A stretch of 64,000 nucleotides of DNA from Pleurodeles waltl (lineage: Eukaryota > Chordata > Amphibia > Caudata > Salamandridae): the NCBI RefSeq assembly GCF_031143425.1, contig NC_090442.1:425647776-425711775 (forward strand), given 5' to 3'. Position numbers and translations under genes: made by a program. This document shows positions 54,629 through 64,000 of this stretch, piece after piece (position 1 is the first letter of the stretch; the number at the start of each line of letters is the position of its first letter). The notes below the pieces were generated by a model that was not told the origin of the DNA, ran no database searches, and was given only the letters and a program-made list of their open reading frames with translations.

Positions 54629-56200
54629 AGATGGGTATCAGGACTTCCATATTGCTGAAGAAACTGATTGAGGCCTCTTTCAGAAATGTTTTCTAATTCA
54701 TTTGCAAAGCTTGGGTCTCTCCCTTCATGTCTTTCACCATTTTGGAACTGGAGAAGAGGAATGGAGGTAGATTTAGTTGTAGCTTCTATTATATGTTATA
54801 CCATCATTTCAGTGAGCCCTATCACACGGATTACATTCAGAAAAGCATGTAGGACAGATGAGCACCTGTGCACCTACTTAACAGTAATCTGGTAACGCAG
54901 TCAATTAAACTGGGCATGGCAGATTACAGTGCTAGTAATGCAATTAATGCAGGGTTAAAAGGTCACATTGCATGCAAAGGATAACCATTACTTAAGTATT
55001 GCTGGACATGCAAGTAACACATAGGTACTTTTCCAAGTTACACACCATTTTTTAGAAAGAGTCACCTATGTGTCATAAATATCAAGTTAAATGCATGTGC
55101 CCAGGTCCTAAGGTAAACTGCCGGGCTAAGCAGCCCTTCGTATCCAGGGTTTGCATAACAACACAAATCCCAACAGTGATGAGTGGGGAGGTACTTCTTC
55201 ATAGTTTTCTGATCCCCTGGACAGGATTTAAAGATAGAGAGTGTAGGCAGGAACACTCACTGCCACTATGTCATATAGTGGTAGGCCTCCACACAGGCTC
55301 ATGGTTGAGGCAGACTGACGAGGTAAAGGGTGCGCGTCAGGCACTATAGCGGGAAAGCGAGGTGGGGTGAGGATGCAGAGTTCTCCCCTCTTCAAGGGGG
55401 GGGGCAGGACCCAGCATTGCCTGGCAACTCAGCCACCTGGAGAAGTAGTGATCCCATAGCTGGCACCAGCCCAGGCTTGGGACGACGGCAGGCACTCGAT
55501 TTCCCCTCTTGCACTGGGGGTGCTCAACCTTCCTCCACAGTGGTGAGTGCAGGGAGAAATTATGGCAGCCTCCTTCCCGGCCGAGCAGTAGGTGGGACAA
55601 GACGCCACCTAGACGATGCTTCCCTGCGCTCTGCAGTGAGGTGATTGGGTGAGCTCCAGGCACTCAGTCCTCTGCCGAGACAGAACAGGAGATGTGGGTC
55701 GTTCAATTAGATACTAGCACTTTTACCAGTACTACAGCAATATCAGCAACATGCTGGGGCCAGGCAAGGGGGGAACACTTGTGCTCCAGTAACTTACCAA
55801 ACATGCTAAGGAACAGGCAATTCTAACTGGCGATTGGGAACAGCCTATTGTAGCAAAGTGAATGGACTCATGAGTTACACGGCCAGTTTTAGGTTGCCTA
55901 ATGGAATCTGTTAGATCCCTAGGATTGGAGAAAGACAGGGAGGAGGAGCCAACTAGTCCTTGGACAGCACTTGGGGGCACAGGAGGGAGCAGCAGGCAGA
56001 CAGGCCAGCACATAAAGTTATTTTGCAGAGTGGCAGTCCCTCCAGCAGCCCAGCAGGCAGCAGGTCGGCACAGCAAAGCAAGTAGTCCACATTTCAGTTC
56101 CTCCTGGCAGCACAGCAGTCCTCTGGCAATGTGCAGTTTGTAGAGCCAGCATCATTGGATTACAAGTCCCACTCGGAATCTAAAAACATGAGGTCAAAGC
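54629..56200. other. Unassigned stretch
   Basis: I recognise no domain, terminal repeat or array. A G-run lies near 55400. Short open frames on both strands resemble nothing I know. It may include a diverged 5' part of the LTR-like repeat that follows. Confidence 0.4.
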
Positions 56201-57210
56201 CCCATTACTTATACTCAAAATGTCTTTGATGAAGGGACGACTTTTAAGGAACCTTTAGAAGTGCACATAAATTCCTTCCTGACCAGTCATCTTCCAAAGA
56301 CGATCAGTAGGGGGTAAATCAGCCCTTTGTGTGAGGGCAGGCACATCGTATTGACATGAAAGTGTGAACCACCTCTCCCTCTCCCAGCCCAGGAAAATTA
56401 TCAGTACACAGATGAATGCAGATATATTCCCTCTCACAACTACCCCTTCCTGTGCTGTGGCTATCTAGAAAGTGTACACAAAAATGCAGCTGTCACCAAA
56501 ACCCAGAGGTGGATTGGAGACAGGCAAACACACAGAGTAATAAGCACAGAGGAATGCCACTTTCTAAAAGTGGCTTTTTCAAAATAGTAATGTGAACCCC
56601 AACTTTATCAGTAAAGAGGATTTATCATTACCCTTTTAAACATACCAAACATGACAAAGCTACTCCTTTCTGATATGTATCACCACTTAAAAGGGTATGA
56701 AGGAATTCCAAATGCTAACCTATGAGAGGATCAGGCTTCACAGAAGTGAAAAATTAAACAGACTGTCTGTCACTACCAGGATATGCAAGACATAAAAGGA
56801 CATGTCCTACCTTTTACCTATACAGCACCTTGCCCTAGGCTACAAAGGGCCTTCCTTAGGAGTGACCTATGTGTAATGTCTTAAATGCAAAGTCGAAATA
56901 GCAGTAAAAATAGTGGCAGGCTTGAGGCGGGTTTGAAAGGCTACATCTATGTGTGGCACAATCAGTGCTGCTGGCCCACTAGTAGCATTTAATTTAAAGG
57001 TCCTGGGTAAATGGCATACCATTTCACAAGGGAATTACAAGTACATCAAAATGCCAACTAATCATACCTTGTGTAGAAGAGACAGCACATGCTCTTTACC
57101 ACTGATTACCAGTGGTAAAGTGCCCAGAGTCCTAAAGCCAACAAAAAGAGGGTCAGAAAAATAGGAGGAGGTAGGCAAACATTTTGGGGTAACTTTGCAA
57201 AAAGTGCCAG
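56201..57210 (-). repeat. Fragment of the long LTR-like family, minus orientation
   Basis: It shares with 4615-6960 the CACTTTCTAAAAGTGG, AACCCCAACTTTA-type, GTGTGGCACAATCAGTGCTGC and CCAGTGGTAAAGTGCCCAGAGT blocks in the same order. It ends near CCAGGTCCAAC at 57210. It is strongly diverged. Confidence 0.55.
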
Positions 57211-57671
57211 GTCCAACTCTGCCTAAGTGAACGAGTGTATTAGTGCATGCATATTACAGCGAGACTTGCATGTTTGAATGTGACTTTATCTTAGTGCAAT
57301 AGTGCTGTCTCATGGCAATGTCAAAGCCCACCATTCATCATTTACTAGACCCTGTCCAACGCCAGACATGCACCAATGAAACTAGCAGCTCAGGTGAAAA
57401 ATAGCCAGGAGCGACTCGTGGCAAGCAGAAGTGGTGGGCGGCGTGCGGGGTGGGGGAATTACAATAAATAAAAAATAAAAAAAACACTTACCTTAACTCT
57501 GCGTGCCGCTCCGCTTCTGCTTCTCCAAGCTGCAGGCACAGGCTCCCAGCCTGCCCTGCAGCCATTCCTTACGCTGCTCAAAGCAGCGTCAGGATTAGCT
57601 GGAAGCCCAGCCAGGGTGCTACAAGGCAGACTCTCCCCAGCCCAGCAACTGTGGGCTGGGGAGAGTCTGAC
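57211..57671. repeat. SINE-like or other short repeat with a perfect hairpin
   Basis: There is no gene. Near 57465-57490 is an A-rich AATAAATAAAAAATAAAAAAAAC tract beside a GC-rich body, which could be a minus- or plus-oriented short retroposon. A perfect 18 bp hairpin (57627-57644/57652-57669, 7 nt loop) ends two bases before the truncated LTR starts. Confidence 0.4.
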
Positions 57672-58418
57672 CCGGAGAGCAACCGCGAGGAATGGGGAGA
57701 GCGGAGAAGCCAGCCATGTTCCTGGAGGTGAACTATCAGGTTTGGTGGGAAAGGTAGGGAGGGACCGGGTAGGAGGGCTGGAGCACAGGAAATCACGGGC
57801 ACTTGGAGGTGAAGAGGAATATTGCCTCAGTAGCCAAACAGAATAGGGGAAACCACTATCTTCTCACCGTAGTTTTCTTTTTATTTTATTTTCTCTTTGG
57901 CGTTCTGCTCCCTTCTCCAACCTGCACCAACTCAAGAAAAAATAGAGAAATTAAATAAAAGACACCCTAAAACCAACACCGGGCCCTCGGACAGCACAAA
58001 TTAAAAGAACCCCTTTGTAAAATCACAATGAGCTTTCCCCTAACCCCTAATCGCCCCAACTTCCGTGCACACCGAAAACAATAAGAAAAAGTAATAAAAC
58101 AGGCACTAAGATAAAAGATACTACTTACCTGACAACTGCTTTCCATTTGTTTTCTCCACTTCTTTCACTGGCTGTTTGGGAGTGGAAGACGGAAGAATTC
58201 CTGACATCCTAAGGAAAAAACTAAGAAACTGTCAGACGAGGAAGGAAACCAGAGACATAATACAAATACCCTGTCCCAACATAGTCTAAGAAGAATTAGA
58301 CCTCTATATTGGGTACAAATAAAGATCAACTGGTCAAATAATACATAGAGACAAGTACTTTATAGATTGAATAGAAGCCTTATATACCTCCTTGGATATC
58401 ACCCCGCCCCCTGTCACA
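57672..58418 (+). repeat. Gmr1-like 5' LTR, truncated
   Basis: It matches 62872-63630 from CCGGAGAGCAAC to CTGTCACA with about 10 percent differences by eye. The first part of the LTR is missing. Confidence 0.75.
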
Positions 58419-58450
58419 GTAGTGTCACAGTCCATACAGGGGAGAAATCC

Positions 58451-59270
58451 ATGGAGGTGGAACCAACCCTTGCTGACATGATCACCCAATTGGCCGAAGG
58501 GCAAAGACACCTACATCTCTTATGGGAAGAACAAGTGAAGGAGGCCCGTTCTGATAGAGATGCTCCGCAGAACGCATTGAAGAATCACGCTACCATAATT
58601 GCTAGTAATCAGTTGGTACATGAAACAGCTCTCGAGAAGCTGACTGAAACCATTGCCACTACTAGGGTACACCAAACGGTACCCAGTTCAGTGTAACAAA
58701 AATATCAGGAAGGAGAAGATCCTGACTCCTTATTCACTAATTACGAGAAGGTTGCCACACCTGCCAATTTGCCACTTGAGCGCTGGGGCCAGTAAATCAC
58801 ACTCCTTTTGACAGGAACTCTGCAATCAGCTTACCAAGCTGTTAACCCAGGAGAGGTATCAGTTTATAGTGATATAAAGAAGGCTTGTACTAGAGAAGGT
58901 GGGACTGGACAAGGAGTGTTATCGGTTGAGTTTCCGTCGGACCAAGTGGAATCCATCTGAGAATCCCCAGGCTTTACTTTACCGAGTACAGGATGAGGGA
59001 TATAAGTGGTTGAACCCCACAGAGATCACTAAAGAGGAACTTTTACAGGTTATCTTAATGGAGCAATATTTAGATGTGTTTCCCGTAAACTCAAGAAATT
59101 GGATAAGTCAACATCCTGATGTTACTATTCCTTCTGCGATTGAGTTAGCATCTGCATATCACAGAGCCCCTGATTTTCGAGTCACCCAGGAAAAATGCCT
59201 ACCACCAGTTCAAAAGGCTCCACATCCTCCCACACTTTACGAAGATGCCTCCAGGATTTCCCATAGATAA
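58451..59270 (+). pseudogene. Gmr1-like gag with SCAN-like capsid (broken)
   Basis: ATG 58451 opens 82 codons of a helical N-terminus. After a stop (58694-58696) and frame changes, 58899-59270 encodes CYRLSFRRTKWNPSENPQALL, then YKWLNPTEITKEELLQVILM, EQYLDVFPVNSRNWI and IELASAYHRA. This follows the order of the SCAN domain of vertebrate zinc-finger proteins closely. SCAN is thought to derive from the capsid of such elements. The domain mediates Gag assembly here. Confidence 0.7.
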
Positions 59271-59907
59271 AAACCCAACTGAGCATTTCCCGATTATGGA
59301 TCCCTTTTCCATCCCCCAATGTTATAACTGTGCAGATTGGGGCCACCTAGCAAGGAATTGGCCCAACAAACACCCACCCCCTGAACCAATGGAGATAGGT
59401 CTGGCTAGAGGAGGAGTCTTGTGGGCTGGAGGGAAAACTCCCCAATACATGAACAGCTTGACTGTAAACAAGATACCCAAACAAGCCCTAGTTGATTCTG
59501 GGTGTAGCCAGACCGTATTTAATGAAAAACTGGTTACTAAGGAACAATGGTTACAAGAAGAGACTATACCTATAACATGTGTCCATGGGTACAGTAAGAG
59601 ATATCCAGTGGCTGAGATATTCATAAACTGGAGAGGCTGGGAAGAGAAAGTACGGGTGGGAGGGATTCCCCATCTAGTAGAAGACATTATTATAGGCACT
59701 GATTATTCTGCTTTTCAGTTCTTATTGGATAGTATCTACAGGCAAAATCCCACAACGTCATGGTTACAAGAAGCACCTTGCTCCAAGGAGGACATTGAAC
59801 AAACGAAAGATAAGGATCAAGTGACCAAAAGCCAGAAAATAATAAAAAAATCAGCATACCAGTTGAATAAAACACGGGGAGACGTGGAAAGTGTTCCCAA
59901 AGAGTAA
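59245..59907 (+). pseudogene. Gmr1-like zinc knuckle and protease
   Basis: An open frame of 220 codons. A zinc-knuckle-like CYNCADWGHLARNW has Trp in place of the last Cys. It is followed by a retropepsin active site ALVDSGCSQTVF (near 59490) and a flap/terminal part (LVEDIIIGTDYS). The Asp-Ser-Gly triplet is intact. The end is Lys/Glu-rich. It is in a different frame from the capsid segment. Confidence 0.7.
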
Positions 59908-59910
59908 AGA

Positions 59911-61139
59911 GTGCTGTCCAATTCCGGGGAATTCCGGGTATGTCAGAGGGATGACCCTACCCTTAAACATGCATGGACTACAGCAGTCACTAACCCTACA
60001 GGTCCGGTGGGTCCCTATTGTTTAGTCAAAAATGGGTTGTTATATAGGTGTGTCCAACAACAGGGAACGCTGAAAACACAGCTGGTTGTTCCCCGAAGGT
60101 ACAGGGAACAGGTCCTTCATTTGGCCCATGGTTGGGTAGGGGGAGGTCACTTTGGTAGGGACAAGACAGAGGAATACTTACTACATCATTTCTATTGGCC
60201 AGGAGTATTCTGTGACATCAGGAGACACTGGCCCCACTAATCCCGTTACCCATAATCGAGACACCTTTTTCCAGAGTAGGAATGGACTTGGTGGGTCCAC
60301 TGGTAGCTTCGTCTAAGGGTTATCAGTACATATTGCTTTTGGTGGATTATGCTACCAAATACCCTGAGGCCATACCACTCAACAGTAGGACAACCAAAAG
60401 CACATCACAGGCCATGATTGGTTTCTTCTCCGGGTGGGTTTCACTAGAGAATTCCTTACTGACCAAAGAACCCCCTTCATGTCCTGTTTAATGGCCTACG
60501 TCTGTCACTTGCTAGGGGTCCAGCAAATATGCCCGTCTGTCTATCATCCACAGCCTGATGGACTGGTAGAGAGGTACAATAAAAGTTTGTTAAGAAAGAT
60601 GATAACGAGACTAGGCCAAAAAGTTACCTTTGATTTTATGTGCTATCCGGACTCATGTTCAGCCAACCACTGGACATAGTCCATTTGAACTGTTATTTGG
60701 GAGGCAGCCCCGAACTCTTTTAGATATGGCAGCAGAGCAGTGGGAAGAAACAGAGGAAGAGTCACAAGATATATTGACATATACCGGAGAGTTAAAAGAA
60801 AAGTTATACCAAGTATGGGAAGAGGTAAGATCCCATTTCGAAGAAAGTCAGGAAAGACAAAAGAATCAATATGACATAGGAAATAAACTAAGAGAACTAT
60901 CAGTAGATAGTAAAGTCCTGATTCTCTTACCTACAAATGACACCAAACTCTTGGCCAAATGGCAAGGACCTTATAGAGTAATGGAGAAAATAACTCCTGT
61001 AACCTATAGGATTGAAATCCCAGAGGGTTCAAGGAAAAGCCAAATATACCATATTCATTTGCTGAAAAAGTGGGAAGAGAACAATACCCTTCTCTTCTGG
61101 ACAACTCAGTCTTATTCATTACAAAAACAAACCCCTTAA
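59911..61139 (+). pseudogene. Gmr1-like integrase
   Basis: N-terminal part: LVVPRRYREQVLHLAHGWVGGGHFG and YWPGVFCDIRRHW, with the His pair present but the Cys pair of the zinc site not seen before a stop at 60238. The core, in three frames, has MDLVGPL (first Asp), FLTDQRTPF (second Asp) and YHPQPDGLVERYN (Glu). The C-terminal part has a GPY motif (KWQGPYRVMEKI) and YHIHLLKKW. It lies upstream of the RT, opposite to typical gypsy pol. Confidence 0.75.
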
Positions 61140-61194
61140 ACATTCCTCTACTATCCACCCCAGAAGAAGAAGATCAGGTAGCAGAACCCTCCGA

Positions 61195-61971
61195 TGGAGT
61201 GGAGCTAACCAAAGAACACAAATAAGATATGTGATTGAAAGAAACAAGAAGGTATTTTCAAAAACAACGGGTAGGACTAATTTGATTCAACATCGAATTA
61301 ATACCCCGGAGGGGAATATTGCTAGACAAAAACCCTATTGTCTTCCTGAAGCACAACAACAGCTGGTAGAGAAAGAAGTGAAAGACATGTTAGATGCAGG
61401 GATTATAGAGACATCCACTAGTCCATGGTGTTCTTCAGTGGTTTTGGTTCCAAAACCAAATGGAAGTATCAGATTTTACATTGACTTTCGCCAACTTAAT
61501 TCCATGTCCCAGTTTGATACTTATCTTATGCCCTGAATCGATGAGTTAATTGAGCGCCTAGGTCAGGCCCGTTTTCTATCTACCCTAGATTTGACAAAAG
61601 GATACTGGTAAATCCCTCTGAACTCCTCAGATAGAGAGAAGACAGCCTTCTCCACACCCTCCGGACTCTACTAGTTTACTGTATTACCTTTCGGACTACA
61701 TGGAGCACCTGCTACTTTTCAAAGATTGATGGATGTCATTCTAGGTCCCCACCAGGAATATGCAGCAGTGTATCTGGATGATATAGTTCTATATAGTCAC
61801 ACCTGGGACCAACATTTAAAACAACTGTCCAAAGTGCTACAAGCCCTGCAAGAGGCAGGATTGACCGCAAATGTAGAAAAATGTAAGATAGCCCAGACTG
61901 CCATCAATTATCTCGGATATGTTATTGAGGGTGGGAAGATTAAACCTCAAATGGACAAGGTCGAGACATAA
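61195..61971 (+). pseudogene. Gmr1-like reverse transcriptase
   Basis: Blocks in order: EKEVKDMLDAGIIETSTSPW, VVLVPKPNGSIRF, LSTLDLTKGYW, VLPFGLHGAPATFQRL and the catalytic YLDD at 61771-61782, then NYLGYVIEGGKIKP. Stops lie at 61534-61536, near 61609 and near 61672. A frame change follows at about 61970. Confidence 0.8.
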
Positions 61972-62576
61972 GGACCTTTTTAGGAATGGTAGGATAGTAA
62001 AGGAGGTTTATACCTCATTATTCCACCCTAGCAGCACCCCAACAAACCTTCTAGAAAAGGCTCGGCCCAACAAGATATATCAGTTGACAGATACCCAGTA
62101 TCAAAGTTATCTGGTGCTAAAAAAACTCCTAACAACTGAACCTGTCTTACAATGTCCCAACTTTAATAAACGGTTTTACTTACAGACAGCTGTGTCAGAT
62201 CAGGGATTAGGGGCTGTCCTTTCACAGGAGGATGACGATGGACACCCACATCCTATTGTGACCATTAGTAGGAAGTTATTGCCAAAGGAGAAGAACTATA
62301 CCACCTTGGAGAGAGAAAGTTTGGCTATCAAATGGGCTGTTGAGGCCCTCCAATATTACCTGTTAGGAAGCCTTTCTTGCTCCTCACAGACCATGCCCCT
62401 TTAACCCGGTTGGCTAGTCATAAGGACTCCAATACAAGGGTTCTTCGGTGGTTCTTATCCCTCCAACTCTTTATGTTTCAGGTCCAACATACTCCAGGAT
62501 CCTTGTTGGCTCTGACGTTTTATCACAATAACCTACTGACTCGTGGCTACAGCAGCCACTCTTTGGGGAGAGAAAG
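61972..62576 (+). pseudogene. Gmr1-like RNase H and polypurine tract
   Basis: YLQTAVSDQGLGAVLSQ (one catalytic Asp position, with Val-Ser-Asp), LERESLAIKWAVEAL, and LLLTDHAPL in the next frame give the Ty3-type RNase H. The usual final ADALSR-type motif reads LALTFYH. TTGGGGAGAGAAAG at 62563-62576 directly abuts the 3' LTR and is the polypurine tract. Confidence 0.7.
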
Positions 62577-63630
62577 TGTGACAGGGCTCTGGAATACCTG
62601 GAGGACAGGCCGAGGTTGGAGTCCCCCGGGGGGACTCCCAAGAACTTAGTGGACGCAGGCACGAAGGAACGTGCTTACGTCAATTGGGATTTCCGGCAAC
62701 AGAGAAAGCCGGAACAACAGGAGAGCATGGCAGGACAGGAAAGGAAGAAAGCAAGACCGAAGACGTACATGAGGAGGACGCAGGGTGGCTGTAGGAGGAG
62801 GAGAAGAGATGTGAGGAACACAGAGACCCAGGAGAGCCGTTCCGAAGCAAAATGGGAACCAAAGAAGCGAGCCGGAGAGCAACTGCGAGGAATGGGGAGA
62901 GCAGAGGAGCCAGCCACGCCCCTGGAGGGATGTGGCTCTCCCAGGCTCTATCAGGGTTGGTGGGAAAGGGAGGGAGGGACCTGGCAGGAGGGCTGGATCA
63001 CAGTAAATCACGGGCACTCTGAGGTGAAGAGGACTATTGCCTTGGGAGCCAAACAGAATAGGGGAAAGCACTATCTTAGCACCGTAGTTTTTTTTTTTTT
63101 TTTTTTCTCTTTGGTGTTCTGCTTCCTTCTCTAATCTGCACCAACTCAAGAAAAAATAGAGAAAATAAATAAAAGAGACCCTAAAACTAACACCGGGTCC
63201 TTGAGCAGCACAAATTAAAAGAACCCCTTTGTATATTCACAAAGAGGGTTCTGCTACCCCCTAATTACCCCAACTTGCTTGCACACTGAAAACAATAAGA
63301 AAAAGTAATAAATCAGACACTAAGATAAGAGAGACCACTTACCTGACAAACAGCTTTCCATTTATTTTCTCCCCTTCTTTTGCTGGCTGTTTGGGAGTGG
63401 AAGATGGAAAAATTCCTGACGTCCGAAGGAAAGAAAAAAGAAACTATTGGGAGGAGAAGGAAACCAGAGACATAATACTAATACATTGTCCCAACATAGT
63501 CTAAGAAGAACTAGACCTCTATATTGGTTACAAAAAAAGTAAAACTGGTCAAATAATACATTGAGACGAGTACTTTATAGATTGAATAGAAGCCTTATAT
63601 ACTTCCTTGAATATCACCCCTCCTGTCACA
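62577..63630 (+). repeat. Gmr1-like 3' LTR
   Basis: The LTR is 1054 bp long. TGTGACA at the start is the inverse of TGTCACA at the end. It is preceded by a polypurine tract. A T18-type run lies near 63088-63107. The long open frames on both strands (62616-63149) lie in the LTR and are not genes. Confidence 0.78.
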
Positions 63631-64000
63631 ATGTCTTAGTTGTAATTAGGAGGCAACTTTAAAACTTCTGTCATCCGGAAGCCAGCAGACAGGAACAACT
63701 TTTTGTACTACCAAAGCTTTCATTCTGATTCTCAAAAAAATATATTTACCACTGTTACAGTTTACTAGTGTAAAATAGATCATTTTTGATCCAGTATCGC
63801 AATCGAACAAGTATATAAAGAAAGGTTTCATTAGAGGTGAGTAAAACTTGCGGAGTTACAAGAAACCTATGCAAGATTGCACTCAGTTCCACAAATGGGT
63901 GGAATTACGCACATTGCACTGCTCTTGCTGATTTTTAGTGCCAGGAGCTCATCCCATACTGAAAAATCAACGAGAATGACACTCTCGAATTGATTTTGCT
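63631..64000. other. Unassigned end of window
   Basis: I see no feature here. It should be the right flank of the Gmr1-like element. With the 5' LTR truncated, a target duplication cannot be tested. Confidence 0.4.

Larger units (their letters stand above)
57672..63630 (+). mobile_element. Gmr1-like Ty3/Gypsy element (integrase before RT)
   Basis: The 3' LTR 62577-63630 starts TGTGACAGGG and ends TGTCACA. Its last 759 bases match 57672-58418, so the 5' LTR is truncated by about 295 bases. Coding order between them is gag, protease, integrase, RT, RNase H. Gypsy elements normally have integrase last. The integrase-first order defines the Gmr1-like group. Stops and frameshifts are frequent. 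The capsid resembles the SCAN domain. Confidence 0.8.

Noticed and set aside
62616..63149. Overlapping 172- and 167-codon frames near the end
   Set aside because: Both lie wholly in the Gmr1-like 3' LTR, include a poly-T run, and match no protein family.
1..64000. Host protein-coding exons, tRNA or rRNA genes
   Set aside because: I scanned the translated frames for conserved host domains and found only transposon and retroviral proteins. No tRNA- or rRNA-like sequence was recognised by eye.

Overview
This window looks like intergenic DNA from a very large, transposon-rich vertebrate genome. An amphibian, probably a salamander or newt, fits best. The inference rests on the mix of PIF/Harbinger DNA transposons, GC-rich palindromic MITEs, a DIRS-type retroelement, chromoviral and Gmr1-like Ty3/Gypsy elements, L2/CR1-type LINEs and two class-spanning endogenous retroviruses. 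The species call is an inference. I found no convincing host exon, tRNA or rRNA: almost everything that can be assigned is mobile DNA.

Layout. (1) 0-9.7 kb: a decayed minus-strand DIRS-like element (gag about 8.0-6.96 kb, reverse transcriptase about 4.26-1.44 kb). It has been broken by two long TG...CA elements that look like solo LTRs (2079-4210 and 4615-6960) and by small DNA transposons, followed by a gypsy-like gag remnant. (2) 9712-17881: an 8.2 kb Harbinger element with TAA target duplication. It carries a minus-strand DDE transposase flanked by two different Myb/SANT-type genes. (3) 17996-50217: ERV-A, a minus-strand gamma/epsilon-like endogenous retrovirus (gag, protease, RT, RNase H, integrase, env). 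Its protease-coding region is split by ERV-B (24833-46000, plus strand, GATC target duplication). ERV-B shows spumavirus-like features and is itself interrupted by MITEs, a poly(A) retrocopy, a LINE, two Harbinger derivatives and a very young chromoviral Ty3/Gypsy element (34600-40516, apparently identical 777 bp LTRs, 5 bp duplication). (4) 50.2-57.7 kb: fragments of the same long LTR-like family, one split by a second LINE. (5) 57672-63630: a Gmr1-like gypsy element whose integrase precedes its RT and whose capsid resembles the SCAN domain.

How the parts work together. The Harbinger element looks like the source of ends for non-autonomous copies inside ERV-B. ERV-B, the gypsy element and the MITEs give a readable insertion order: ERV-A first, ERV-B into it, then the smaller elements and the gypsy into ERV-B. 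The gypsy gag-pol junction carries a textbook -1 frameshift signal (G GGA AAC, 6 nt spacer, 8 bp stem, possible pseudoknot). Its only visible pol lesion is an eight-T run. ERV-B retains an intact 151-codon ORF between env and the 3' LTR, a candidate accessory gene.
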